This document shows, one piece after another, positions 1 to 11,863 of a stretch of 64,000 nt of DNA. This DNA comes from Spinacia oleracea (lineage: Eukaryota; Streptophyta; Magnoliopsida; Caryophyllales; Amaranthaceae): NCBI RefSeq assembly GCF_020520425.1, contig NC_079487.1, forward strand, positions 131,648,385-131,712,384, given 5' to 3'. The notes under the pieces are model-generated. The model was not told the origin of the DNA and did not search any database. It saw only the letters and a program-made list of their open reading frames with translations. Within the stretch, counting starts at the first letter, position 1. The number at the start of each line of letters is the position of its first letter. A program made the position numbers and the translations under genes.

Positions 1-556
1 GAAAATGAAAGACATAAAAATCTAGATAGTTTACAGTTCCTACTTCCTAACTTTAATGTAAAGTATTAATATTACGAATAATATATAAGGAACCCAAAGA
101 ACTTAAAATTTAAATAAATATATTTATCAAAATATATGGCAGAAAATTTTATGAAAAGTATTTAAATAAATAAATATAAGTTTTACATATGTAATAAAAT
201 AAGATTTCTGTTCTATCTTTTTTTTTTTTTTTTAAGTAAAACTATTTTTTCCTAAAATCCGACACGGAGACCAAGACTGATGTATGTTGGCAGTTGAGTT
301 TTTAAGGGAACTAACCCTAGGGATAAACTCTATAAAATGCCAGACGTTTTAAGGAAAAGATACACAAACATTCTAAGAGTATTTGCTATCCTAAAACGTT
401 TTAAAAAGTTTTTTCAAACAAGTTTTTGTCCTAGTTTAATTCAAGTTTCTAAAGTTCCGTATATACTTAAAGTCTTATTAATATCTAGAGTTCTTATTAT
501 AAAGAGTTGTATTTAAAGAGAGATAGGATTGAGTTATCCTATGCAAGATTTAGAGG
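1..556. other. AT-rich intergenic DNA, no gene seen
   Basis: No open frame of note, no RNA gene and no clear inverted repeat was found here. It ends at the 5-bp target duplication of the solo LTR that follows. Confidence 0.6.
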
Positions 557-1891
557 TTAAGTGTAATACCCCAATATTTTATAATTTTGTAAAATATATT
601 TTATAGTCAAACTATAATTATATCCGTTTTTAGCTAGTCTCTTTTAATATTTTCAGAAGTTTAAAAACGCTATTTTAAAATTAGTAGGACTCTTATTACG
701 AGTACCTATATATAACCCATTAACCCTAAATATCTGGCCGTCCTATTCTATCTTTGCTTCTTCCGCCTTCTCGTTTCTATGGTTCTACGTGTAGACTTTT
801 AGATCAAATCAAGTTTTGATCTTTTCTCCAATATCACTGTACATATGATATTCATGTAAGACCCACTAATCTTCTTTATCAAATCCATTTTGTTTTCGAT
901 TGTTAATCTCCATAAGCCTTTTATAAAAATATTCCATCATGTTCCATGGGATGATCTCATCATCTCAAATTTGTTAATGCTTTTGTCAAACCCATATACT
1001 TCATTACTTCTTGTCAACATTGCGTATCCACCACCGCCGTTCGTATCTAATCAGCTCTTCCAACTATCGTGTGTCGTGGGTGGCGATGTATTGTGAAATT
1101 GTGATATTGGTACTATCATCTCGGAAGGTAATCACGCGCACCTAGTCCTTCTAAGTTGTTGTTATAACTATTATTTTGTATATGTGTAGATATCTAAGGG
1201 TCTAGTTTATTTGTGGATTGATATTGGAAATTTGGATTGGGTCAATCTATATATTCTAGAGTTTTAGATCGTTATAGAGTTTCTTGGCTTTATTAATTAA
1301 TAGTTAGTAATCACACTTAGTCCCTTCTAATTGTTCGTGTATATTATTAGTTGTAATCACATGCACCTAGTCTATTTAGTTATTTATATATATTAATTAT
1401 TATGTGTACTCTCGTAATGGTAGAAGTTGTTACATATATTATATGTGAAGTTTGCTTAATTGATTTATCAATGAGATCTTTGTACATGACTTAGATTATT
1501 TTGCCTTTGATATATGCTTATATGGGTTACAGCTGCATTGTTTATATGTTAACTTCTAATACTTGATAAAGTGAATTAGCATAGTAGCCGTATAAGATTG
1601 AGACTGTAATGCTACAAGTGTTTTATATTGTACCATACGTCTAATTCTATTAGTCTCCGAGCTTAACGCTATACAACATTATTTTTATGGAAGTTTAGAT
1701 TAATCATTTTGGGATGATAATTGATCATCTTGTAGTACAATTTCTCTTAAGATAATATATGAACCGGTTGGAAAGCACATTGTGCTTTATTATTTGGTCG
1801 GAGCCATAAGCACGACCCTAGGCTTAATCTACTCTATTGAGTTAAAAACACTCAATGGGGGGTGTGCACACTTAAAGACTAAGACCTATTT

Positions 1892-2073
1892 GGTGGTTAC
1901 ATCCAATTGTTCAATACTATTGGGTGGTGGACTAGATTCACATTTTTTTTGGTGGTTACATCCAATAGTTTAATATATACTAATGGGTGGTGGACGCGAT
2001 CCACATCTCTCTGGTGGTTACATCCAATAGTTCAATATATACTATTGGGTGGTGGACTCGATCCACATTCCTC
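1892..2073 (+). repeat. Minisatellite, about 60-bp unit, three copies
   Basis: Three head-to-tail units start near 1892, 1951 and 2013, each opening with GGTGGTTACATCCAAT and containing GGGTGGTGGAC followed by a TCCACAT-like stretch. They lie inside the solo LTR. Short ORFs here (for example 1782-1973 and 1907-2098) simply read through the repeat. Confidence 0.8.
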
Positions 2074-2178
2074 TAATGGTGAACTTATAAGAAATTAACA
2101 ATAAACCCTTGTTACTTATGGTTATAGGTACTAGTTTTATAAGAATTGTTCATCAATTTGTATTTATGTGTTTGTTAA

Positions 2179-2255
<77 letters not shown>
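2179..2255 (+). repeat. (ATT)n microsatellite
   Basis: About 25 ATT/TTA triplets with one interruption near 2218-2221. The frame across it reads as a run of tyrosines and is not a gene. Confidence 0.95.
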
Positions 2256-2257
<2 letters not shown>

Positions 2258-2679
2258 GCCTGATTATTCAATAAGCGATGATTACTCAGCTTTTGCTGAC
2301 GTGTGTTTATTTGTTATGTGTGTTTGCGGCCATGTCTTTTTCTTATGGTGGCCCTGCGACGATCCTTTTGGAATTTGTCCTCTATGGTGAGCAGTCAAGA
2401 TTGACTGGAGCAGATTGATCATGAAGGATGCAGTTATAAGTTAAAGGAGTTCCAGTATTATCGTTTATTCTTGTATGACAGTTTAGTGTTTTTCAGTTGT
2501 AAATAGACCACCTAGTAACCGAGTTGTAATAGTTTAAGTTTTGTAAGCCTTAGCACTTGACAATGTGGTCAAGTGTGGCGGTGATACCTCCGATTTAGGT
2601 GTAAGCTTCCGCAATTTATTATAAAGTCTTTTATATTCTTATTTATTAATAGTTAGTAAATCGGGGGTGTTACATTAAG

Positions 2680-3132
2680 TCTGAGAGAAAATGAGGAAAG
2701 GAGAGAAGTAGTCTGAGTTGATTACTGTGAGGAACTCAAGTTAAGAGGAACTCACGTTAAGAGGAACTCGAGTTGTAGTATTATTATAATCGAGGTATTG
2801 CTATAATAAAAAGAGTTTATAGGTTTTCTCTTCTTGAATGTAGTCAAGAAGTTTCCTAAATTGTTCATCTTTTACCTCTGTGCTTCTCAGTTCCTTAATT
2901 ATTTCTAAGTTCCGCAAGAAACTTTACCAAAGTTCCAAATATCCTCTTGTGTGAGTTCCTACCGGAATATGCCCCATCAAAACTTTCGTGTGCGTCCTCA
3001 AATTTCTATCATGATCCACTATTGACCCGCCTCGACCCTTCAACCTATAAGATTTGTGAATCTAAACTAGTTGGGGTGTGCTAAATTCATTATTCTTCAA
3101 ATAAAAGTTAAATGCATGTTACGAATCCAAAT
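2680..3132. repeat. Intergenic spacer with a 16-bp unit repeated three times
   Basis: Between the solo LTR and the first GDSL gene. Around 2729-2775 the motif GAGGAACTC followed by a GTTAA- or GTTG-type tail occurs three times in tandem. Part of the spacer next to 3133 is probably the 3' UTR of the minus-strand GDSL gene. Confidence 0.6.
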
Positions 3133-4977
3133 TTAAGGCATGGCAAACAAATTGTGCAAATTGTAAGGAGCTACAACGTCGGGTCCTCCACTCCAGAATT
3201 CTTTAGCGAATTGGTGGTTAGCTTTATGAGTCGGGTGTCGAGCATCGAACCACAAATAATCATTCAGACTGTTGCAAAGTGAAAAGGTTCGGTCTTCCAT
3301 TTGGCAACTGTAGTCACCATTGAAAGCTCCACTCCCGCAACATGCTATTTCACTCTCCTTGAAACCTGACATGACGCTATATATTAACTTGGTTTCTAAA
3401 TAGTTGCATCAATTTCACTTTTATCACTATTCACTTAACTTACTTTGACTGTTATTTTATACTCGTAAATTAAAACAAATATTATTATGTAAAACGTTGT
3501 TGGGTTTGTCTCAATGTGTATTTTAAATATATCAATTTTTATAATTTTTATTAGCGCATAATTATTAATATTGACGGTAAAATTAAAGTTAAAAACGGAG
3601 GAAGTATATACGTACCATATGTATTGCCATACAAGACGCGCTGGTGTAATGCAACATAGAAGTCATATATTGAGTACTTGAACCCTGGTAATTCGCTAAG
3701 CAATCTCTTGGCAACTGCAGAAAATGCAGCATTGTGCATCCTAGCCAACTCTTGCGGCTCTTGCGCACATGTTCCGTTAAAATCAAGTGTATACTTCACT
3801 GATGGCATGCATCCAATAGGTCCAACGTTTTGGAATGCAAACTTCCTTCCTCCTTGGTTGTAGATGGTCTGTATCAATCATAATTGGACATATATTTGAT
3901 TAGTTTGATTCAATTTAATTGGAACTAAATCATATTTGATATAGAGATCGAATCATGTATTTCTAACAAGCTACTATTCAAAGTTGATCACAATATTAGT
4001 TATGTACTTTGATGTGAACGGTGAGGTTGCCAAGTATCTGTTTCATGTAAAGATTCTTATCGTAAAAGGAAAGAGGACGTTTTTTTAAAGTCGTTTGGAA
4101 GAGGGTAACGTAATCATCTGCACCAATGTTGAACAAGTAGACTGCTTTGGATAAATGCCGATTTGCCTCTGATTTTCCAACTTGTTGGGTCAAATTTTGC
4201 ACCATTTGGACAAAATAGTGCAATTGCATCTTCAAATTTATCTATAATCACAAAATAAAACTTTTTAAAAATCAATTCCGCTACAATTAAATAGTCAGTT
4301 ATGTAAAATCTTTAATCAATTTGATAAAATAAATTAAAATATCGTACCGCTTCTACACAAGTTTCAGTGAGCACACAAGCATTTGAAGAGGCGAAATTGA
4401 TACCATTGGCGTAGCTATTAATCCTTGGTACCAAATATGGTTGCAAAGGGTCCAAATCCGCAAATTTAGCTGCCAAAAACGGGTGAGAAATATAAAACAA
4501 AAAAATAACAAAACTTCGCTTTTTGATGCAATAATTTGAATTCAGGCGAATTACATGAACTACTCTTTTTCCGGTCTTTTATTTTTTTTTCTTCATAAAA
4601 TGCCCTTGAATTTTCACGAGATGCATAAAATACTTCTAAAGTTTTCAGAATTACAGTTAACGGAATGCAAATTGGAAAGCTAGCATTTCAAATGATGCAA
4701 ACTAAAACTATATACAGATTGAGAAAGTCGTACCTATAAAATCTGGAATGACGAGACCATCAGAGTACCTCCCAACAGGTATATTAAAGTAATGCTCACC
4801 ATAAGGCCAATGCTTAGCTCCAGCACCCTCAACGTCGCTATAAAAAGACATACCGATGTCGTAGAGCGAATCGCCGAAGACGAAGAGGGGAGTCTTGATG
4901 TTTTCTGCATTAGAGATAGTAGGGCAGACAAAGAGTAGAGTTGCACAAATTGCCAATGTAACAAACATTTGTGTCAT
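3133..4977 (-). CDS. GDSL esterase/lipase (GLIP1/5-like), five exons; altered oxyanion-hole residues
   Basis: Five exons were assigned by eye from GT/AG sites and paralogue phase: 4734-4977, 4348-4469, 4008-4241, 3616-3868 and 3133-3365. They join to 1,086 nt, 361 residues, a normal length for plant GDSL lipases. The ATG at 4977 is chosen because a good secretion signal follows at once (residues 1-24, ending near ISNA). Block I is FVFGDSLYDIG, with the catalytic Ser. Block V is WFDARHP, with Asp and His. Family members are secreted or vacuolar acyl hydrolases, and several act in defence. Two features are odd. Block II reads NFASSNAC, where relatives have NFASAGAG. Block III reads GADDY, where relatives have GxNDY. 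Both oxyanion-hole positions (Gly and Asn) are therefore replaced, so hydrolase activity may be reduced or lost although the frame is open. It is the first of three same-strand paralogues. Confidence 0.85.
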
Positions 4978-6112
4978 TTTACTCTGTATTTGTAGTGATA
5001 CTAGTATAGGCAGGATCAATTGATTACTGATGACAATATTATTTTGATTTTTTTTTTTAAATTGCGTGAAATTAAGAGGGGTAAAAAAGAACAAATTACT
5101 ACCCTTCTATGCATAAACACAGATAAATGCAAAGAACAATGTATTCAAATATTTTATTTCAAATAAGAAAAGAATCATGCAGAAATTGTAATATTATCTT
5201 TTAATATGGCAATTGGAGATTATGTTTATACTCATGGGCGATTTTGGAGTGAGCGACGGAATATGACCTCCAAACTAATTAGTTAGCTAAATATAAATTA
5301 GAATAGTAGTTAAGGTGTTATTGTGTACTACGGAGTATTCAAGGTCTTGGCCGGGTTTGATCCTTAATTACCAAGTTTTTTTTTTTTCGGTTTCAATTCG
5401 TTAGTTAACATTCCTTTCACTTGATATTTACTTACTTGAACTTATTATCATTGAATAAAACTTAATTAAACCCATTAAAGTATATTATAATTGTTAACTA
5501 AGACTCTATTCTGTTCAACTTATTTTAGACAAAATATGTTTAGGTAAATTCAGTTAATACAAGTTCAGAAAAAATAAAAATAAAAATTAGACATTTTCAC
5601 ACACAAATAAGTTTATTTCAGACTAGTTTTTCAGATAAAATAAGTTCATATAAGTTCATTTAATTTCATATAAGTTTAGATAATAAAAGTTTAGACAAAA
5701 TAAGTCGAATAGAATAAAGCCTAAATTTAGATCTCCCTAAGTGGTGACTTTTTTTTTTGTTAATTTAACAAAGATAAAGGTGAGAAGTGAAAGGATATGG
5801 GGTTATTTTTTTTTATAAGGACATAAGTGTATTTTTGTTTAATAAATACGGGAAATTTTAACTACAAAACCTACACAGTACACAGGCATCGAATAACGAT
5901 GATTTAAATAATTTATCCCGTACCTCAAAAGGGAAAAAAAAAAAAAAAAAAAAGAATATTCCCCTAGAAAAGTCTAGCAGAAACAAAGAATATCCCAAGA
6001 TCCCAAACGACCCGATCAAAAAACCCAGACCTCAAAAAATATCACTGTTGCCTTCAAAAGCTGAGAAACTCCTTCATCCAAAAACTCAGGAAACCCCAAA
6101 AATAGAAAAGAG
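4978..6112. other. Intergenic region between divergent GDSL and EF-hand genes
   Basis: Divergent promoter space. It contains a MITE-like element (5502-5721) and an A-run of about 20 near 5934-5953, just upstream of the EF-hand gene. A GC-richer leader of about 160 bp precedes the ATG at 6113. No other gene was seen. Confidence 0.6.
5502..5721. mobile_element. MITE-like element, GGCTCTATTC terminal family
   Basis: Inverted ends read GACTCTATTCTGTTCAACTT on the left, and GAATAGAATAAAGCC on the right when read on the plus strand. The flanks are TAA at 5499-5501 and 5722-5724. The interior repeats AAGTTCA/TAAGTTTAGA-type words. Relatives lie at 20245-20424, 32407-32623 and, degenerate, near 37255-37415. 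The 3-bp TAA/TTA duplication fits PIF/Harbinger (Tourist-like) MITEs. Confidence 0.55.
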
Positions 6113-6538
6113 ATGGGTGTTGTAATAATCGACGGAACAACGGTGCGCTCCTTCGTAGAAGACGAACCCCAATTCAACGAAAGCGTCGAAAAGACTTTCG
6201 CCGCCTTCGATCTGAACGGTGATGGCACCCTCTCTCGCTCCGAAATCCGCACGGCGTTCGAATCGATGCGACTAATCGACGTCGACGCCGACGGCCAAAC
6301 TCCGGCGCAGCTGACAGCCCTTTACGATTCAATTTTCGAGGGATTTGATATCGACCACAGCGGCACCGTAGATCTGGAGGAATTTCGATGTGAGATGAAG
6401 AAGATAATGCTTGCTATTGCTGATGGATTGGGTGAGTCGCCTATTCAGATGGCGCTTGAAGGTGGGAGTGAGAATTTGCTTCAGAAAGCTGCTGATCTTG
6501 AGGCTTCTAAACAGGAAGGAGCTCAAAAGTCGGCATAG
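6113..6538 (+). CDS. Small EF-hand calcium-binding protein
   Basis: Intronless, 141 residues, with its ATG in the context GAGATGGG. Two canonical EF-hand loops are visible: DLNGDGTLSRSE (residues 33-44) and DIDHSGTVDLEE (residues 79-90). Both have acidic residues at positions 1, 3 and 12 and Gly at position 6, so both should bind calcium. There is no signal peptide or membrane segment, so a cytosolic or nuclear calcium sensor is likely. The C-terminal third (about 105-141) is helical and rich in Ala, Glu and Lys, and may be the target-facing or regulatory part. It resembles the short uncharacterised two-EF-hand proteins found across land plants; no specific partner can be named. The coding GC content is clearly above that of its surroundings. 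Confidence 0.9.
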   Translation: MGVVIIDGTTVRSFVEDEPQFNESVEKTFAAFDLNGDGTLSRSEIRTAFESMRLIDVDADGQTPAQLTALYDSIFEGFDIDHSGTVDLEEFRCEMKKIMLAIADGLGESPIQMALEGGSENLLQKAADLEASKQEGAQKSA

Positions 6539-8671
6539 TTTTGTGGGAGTTGGGGGTTGCATACTTGCATGTTAGGTGTTTGTGTTAATGCCTGAATGAG
6601 TATGTTTTTGTTGGGGCTTTTTTCTTTAGTGTTTGTGATTATGTAATAATCCGAGTTAATTTGTGCAGACTGCAGAGTGGGATGTTTGTCCGAGTAATGA
6701 GTATGTATGTATGCTGGTTTGTGAAATTGCAATAAAGTTATACAAATCTACAATGTGACAATGATTCAAAAGTCCAGTCTTTAGTGAGTTTGCTCATGTG
6801 GGTTTATATGTTGATTGTTTGTGTTTATAATAAACAATTTGGCTGTGTTTATGTCGACAAAATTGGTAATGCCCAACACTATTTAACATGTGCCCCATCA
6901 CAAGAAACTTGAGCACGTAAGTACCATGCTTAATCTATCTAGATAATGCCATTAATCATTATCAAGATAACGGATAAAGTAAGGTCCTTTGAGAAAAAGA
7001 GGTACAGATTATGAAAGATAGCGGTTGCTTTGGATTAAAGAAAATGACGGAGAAGTCGAGAACTAATTAGTTGGCTCTCCCTTGAGAGAGAAGCTATTGT
7101 ATTTGACCACATTTTTTGGAGGATTGGACTCATAGGAGAGGCCAAAGAGAGCGCGTAATTGGGGGTTTTGATGATATGGAGAAATGAAGAAGGGGGGGGG
7201 GGGGGGGGATTTGAGTGGATGAGTTAGCTATAATGTCATGCGAAGCCAGAAATGCTTAACTTGAGGGTCAAATCTATTTTTGCCAAGCATTAAAATAAAA
7301 TACAAAGTAAGGAATTTTAATTTAACAATAATCCACATAATTCCTGTCAAAAAAAAAAATTAACAATATTCCACATTATACCTTTTTTTACGTTTAATTT
7401 TTTAAGTGAACTCGATTTAGGTTACGATTAAGAAAAATGATATGAATGTGAAAGAATTAAATTACAAAGAACAGAAAAAAGCTTCGAACCCCTGGCCATA
7501 GTAAAAGAAACACATGTTTATTACCAACACAACCAATTGGTAGTAATGTGCTTATATGCAACCAAAACTATATAACGAATTAAGCAGGAAACCCTTGGAT
7601 TCGCTCATGACTAATCTTAGAATCTTATTGGACAATAAATCTAACCTTATTCGAGTAGATGAAGCTAACCTTGAAGGTTTGAATACTCTTTAACAACATG
7701 AGTGTGTTTGGCAGGCTGGTGCTTGTTTTCACTTGGCTTGTATGATTTAGTGTTGACTTTTTATGTTGGTTGTTTGACAGTAGATTTTCAAAAGAATGTG
7801 TTTGTTAAAGTTAGTTGTTGGCTCCTAGATGTCTCATACAAAATGACCTGTGAGGAGATCTTATTATTGATAAGACAATGGTAATGACTAGTGAGGGTAA
7901 AAATGTCATTAGCAAAATGAAAAGTTAACAACCAACATTATTTTGACGGGATACAACCAACATAAAAAATTTAGTGGTACTAGCTTTTAGATTTTGAAGG
8001 AAAGTGTCGAACTTTTAAGCCAAGAAAAAAGTCATTTAACAAACACCTTATGTAAGTTATGTTCACTATTTAACCAAATGAAAGAGACAAAAGCTAACTA
8101 AAATGTCAATAAAAAAAAAAAACTAGGTACCGAACACCGACTATATGTAATCCGTAATAACTAAAGAGGTCCTTTGGTTTTGCTAACCCAAGGTACTAAT
8201 CAAGGTAATTATGTCAAGAATCACTTATATATCTAATCAATACTAGTATTTTTTTAAAAAAATGGTTTATTAAATGACATGTGTGTCATCCCATTTTTCT
8301 TCTATTAATTTTTTTTTTTTTCAATTTTTTTTGTTGTTGTTTGTTTCACAAATTATTTTATAGCTTTCACACCACAATTCATCGTCCTCATTCGAAATCA
8401 ATTCACCATTTAATTCATATAACTTATTTCACCTCATCTTCCTCCTTAACATTCGATATTAATCCACCGTCTAATTTGTATATTTTTTCAACTTTCAAAC
8501 CACTGAAATGACAATCCCTCAACAAAATTAGCACTTTAAAATATCGTTTAACAACCACTGTATAATTACTCGTTCATTGAACGGGCTCATAAGCTAGTTA
8601 AATTAAATATGATGCTCATGTGAGATGTGACAATAAAAGACAAGTATTTCCCCGTCTTGAAAGGATATACG
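6539..8671. other. Intergenic region; 3' UTR of EF-hand gene, G-run, MITE remnants
   Basis: The first about 200 bases are probably the 3' UTR of the EF-hand gene (an AATAAA-like AATAAAG near 6731). A run of 17 G lies at 7192-7208. Loosely complementary ends (GTGTTTGGC near 7707; AACAAACACC near 8040) suggest an old hAT-like MITE at about 7702-8052, but no target duplication was found. No convincing gene. Confidence 0.5.
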
Positions 8672-9118
8672 GAGGGCGTCAAAATCGCAGCCAGGCATGT
8701 ATTATGAAATACATGCCATGGGCTTGTTTGTAATTTCCCAGCCATTTTGAAATTGTTGAATAGTCAACCCCGTTTGCCAACTTGAATCCCGTTTGTAATA
8801 TGAATACCATTTTAAAATATTTAGCACCATTTTTGTGATATTAATACCACTTTATAAAATTTAGTACAAAACGAGTACTATTTAAGGAAAATGAATTTCA
8901 TTTAAAAAAAGTTTAGTACTCCTACCATTTTTGTAATACCAATACCATTTTTGTAATACCAATACCAACTCAGCAATGCCAAATCACCACCCCGTTTTAC
9001 AAATTTACAATTCCGTTATACATTTCCCCCCAAAAATATTTAACATTTACATTTACCTTTTTATTTGGGGTTGGCATGTTTTTGCAAATACATGTCATAC
9101 ATGTATTTGGACTTCCTC
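8672..9118. mobile_element. Hairpin-TIR element 1, Mutator-like (9-bp TSD)
   Basis: The element is flanked by an exact 9-bp direct repeat, GGATATACG, at 8663-8671 and 9119-9127. Its first about 46 bases align without gaps to the reverse complement of its last about 46; both begin GAGG, then GTC, and end ACATGCC. Each end carries a hairpin: arms GGCATGTATT/AATACATGCC on the left and AAATACATGT/ACATGTATTT on the right. The interior is built of AATACCATTTTTGTAAT-type repeats. There is no coding capacity. A 9-bp duplication with long TIRs is typical of Mutator-like elements. Confidence 0.8.
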
Positions 9119-9615
9119 GGATATACGTACTTGCTTCCCTTGATCCTTAATGACCCCTTTTCCCCATTTGGTTAAAATTTCCCAATTCATATTAAGTCCA
9201 AACTAATCCAAACAAAATTTGAAAGTGATTAGGTTGGTTTAGTTTGGACTTTTTGAGTCGATAAGTAAAGCCCCTTCTAGGCGCACATGAGATGTAATAA
9301 TACTTTAAATAGTAAATAAAAATAAATTAGTATTCAAACCCATACTAATTAGTCTCCGTTCCCACTCCTTTCTCAAATCCATAGGCATTTTGTTTATGAC
9401 CAATAAATATATTATTGCAATGAACAATATTTTGTTTATCTTCGTTTCATCCAACAATTTTGTTGTTGACCAACCCCGATTAAATTGCTCATAACTCTTT
9501 CTCATCGGTTTTTGGTCTCCCCAATTCCTCAACCTTACCTCTAATGGTACGAACAAAGCAAACCCATAACTATATTCGGTTTTGCAATGCATAGCCGTTA
9601 GTGATGATGAATATA

Positions 9616-9895
9616 TCTATACTATATACAAAGTATTAAAAAGTGTTCGAAAGAAAGTTTGCGTGACACGTGTCGCTCTGTTTATGAATTTTTCATTCTA
9701 TGTAATTTTTATATACACTAAAAAAAGAGTTAAACATGGTTTGTTTATGTTTGAACTCTCGACGTTGAGTTTAAAAGATAAAACTCTTACCACTAGGATA
9801 TTACATGTTTCATATTACCATTGCACAATAAATCTAATTAAATGTGAATGTTATTAATGTAATAACCCTGGGAATCGCTCGGGCCTCAAAACTAG
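9616..9895 (+). mobile_element. Non-autonomous Helitron
   Basis: It starts TCTATACTATATACAAAG and ends CTAG, preceded by a short CCC...GGG hairpin with CGCTCGGGCC near 9875-9885. It sits between A and T, as Helitrons do. It shares the interior words TGACACGTG and TTACCACTAG with the copy at 28234-28838. It carries no Rep/helicase. Confidence 0.7.
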
Positions 9896-10919
9896 TTTTC
9901 TAATTAAATTTAGAATATTTGTCTTTTTATTTCTTTAAGTAAAAGATAAAGATTTTTGTATATTTTTTATAGCAAAATCAAAATTAATCAAATTTTTATT
10001 TTAAATTGTCTTAAGCCTTTTATAGGTAATGGTTTATATAAATAGATTTTTATTTTCACATATATATTGAGCGGATTGAAGCTTTGAACATAGACCTGGA
10101 GACAACTAGCCCTTCATAGAAAAGGGGGGAGGGTTTATTTAATTATTTTAATGGTAAAAAGGGAGAATCTTTGTGATCTTTCACCTGTAAGGAAATTTAA
10201 GATCCGATAGTGATACTTAAAACTACTACGTTCGATCCAAAGAATTTAAAATTTACAACGAATGTCCTATGTCGAACAATCTTATGGTTGTAAAATTGTC
10301 CGTTAAATGAACTCCAATTATTTTGAACTAATTCAAACGTCAACCTAATTCTAATATTACGGTACTCCCTGCAACATTAGTAAAAAGTGGAATACAACTT
10401 GAAAAATATCATACTCCCCATTACCTTATAATTTCAGATATTGAGTAGCAATATACACTCAATTATCGAATTGTATTTTTAAAAATCAATATCCGCTTCC
10501 GTATATTGGATCAGATATCAAAAACTCAGATAAGATCCAGATCGAATCTTCGGAAATTTCAATTGTGAAGTAGATTTTTTTTTCAGCACCAAAAATATCA
10601 AACACCGAGTATTATTTTTTACTCCTCATACACTATTATTACCATTCAAAGTTAATTGTTAAATGATTAGTTTAAATTACACTAACGAGAGTACTAATTA
10701 GGACGGCATTATAATATAATAACACAAAAAAATAGCCGTGTTGATTAGATCTGATAAACACACCCAATCAGGAAAGTGTATCAAAAAGTCTTGAACAAAA
10801 CAATATCTCAGCAAATAAAAATAGTAGTGGTCGACTGGTGGTACTAGTGTGTAACTGTTCCCCACGGCGCATTTTAGCCCATAGAAACCCACCAACTAAC
10901 TAACCAAAAACCATTTAAA
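9896..10919. other. AT-rich intergenic DNA
   Basis: No gene, RNA or clear repeat structure was recognised here. Confidence 0.55.
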
Positions 10920-11180
10920 AAATAAAAAGAAAGCGTGAATTAATGGCCAGGCCTCATTCATCGTCTTTAGCATAAGCAACGTGGACGGCTAAGATCTACC
11001 CCATGTATCAGCTTTTGATTGGCTACAATCACATCGACGGCTTCGATTCCTTCACAGTCGCGTCATACTCTCCTACTGCACTGTAATTGGTCCACGTAAC
11101 CCCCCTCAAAGTGGGGCCCAAAGTATTATAAAATTAAGAGATAAAAATGGACCATAAACTCTTTCCCCTATTAAAGAGTA
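10920..11180 (+). promoter_or_regulatory. Putative promoter of the bZIP gene
   Basis: A GC-richer stretch upstream of the bZIP gene. It holds ACGT-core motifs (AACGTGGAC near 10979; CCACGTAAC near 11092) that resemble ABA-response elements. CCAAT-box-like words lie at GATTGGC (near 11017) and AATTGG (near 11085), and a TATA-like TATTATAAAATTA near 11125. ABRE-like cores would fit the known ABA autoregulation of ABF/AREB genes. The 5' leader is long, and an intron within it ending at the TTTGCAG near 11674 is plausible but unproven. Confidence 0.5.
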
Positions 11181-11863
11181 GAGAGAGAAACAAAGCATCA
11201 GAGAGAGATTTTCTCAAAAAAAAAAAAAAAAAAAACAAAAACAAAATTGGAGAGAGAAAGTTTTTGTGTTCTTAATTTTGGAGCAAAGAGCTAGACAGTC
11301 GACATTTGTCCTTAATTAAAAATTTCCCACTGGTAAATAAAAATTCTTTTTTTCTCATTTTTTGTTTTTTTATGAAGTTTAGTCGTCTAATTATTCAACC
11401 CCTTCTTATTTTTGGATAATTGATTTGCTATCTTGGAAATTTGGGTTTTTTATTTTCATATTTCTGGGTTTTGATCAGTGAGCTAGTTGGTGGGTGATTT
11501 CGTGATTAGTAATTCTAGTTGATAATAAAGTGATAAATAAAGTTGAGATCTTTGTTGAAAAACCCTAAAATATCTTTAATTTTCTGATTTTTTTTCTTTT
11601 CAATTTTATTGTTTGAATGTGAATTATGTAATGTCATTAATTTGTTCTTTTTGTCTGGGTGTTTGATTTTGCAGGTGGGTAGTTGAAGAAATTGTTGTAA
11701 TTGATGCGGTTTCACTTGTAAGACTTTGACATTTTGCAATTTTTTTGGTTGTTGTTGAAATTTATAGTGGTATTTATTGGTATTTGTATATACTCAGATT
11801 TGTGGGGAAATAGTGAAATTTTGAATTGGTTTGATACTTGAAATTAAGAAAGATAGAATTAAA

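Larger units (their letters stand above)
562..2674 (+). mobile_element. Solo LTR (about 2.1 kb), probably Ty3/gypsy
   Basis: The block starts TGTAATACCCC and ends GGGGGTGTTACA. It is flanked by the same 5 bases, TTAAG, at 557-561 and 2675-2679. These are the hallmarks of an LTR with its target site duplication. No coding region, primer-binding site or second LTR lies next to it, so it is best read as a solo LTR left by recombination between two LTRs. Its ends resemble those of the intact element at the right of the window (TGTAA...; GGGGTGTTACA in element sense), so a related chromovirus in plus orientation is likely. It contains a three-unit minisatellite and a long TTA microsatellite. Confidence 0.85.

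Noticed and set aside
2109-2390. ORF with a run of about 25 tyrosines
   Set aside because: It is a read-through of the (ATT)n microsatellite in the solo LTR.
7702-8052. Possible hAT-like MITE
   Set aside because: The ends are only loosely complementary and no 8-bp duplication was found.
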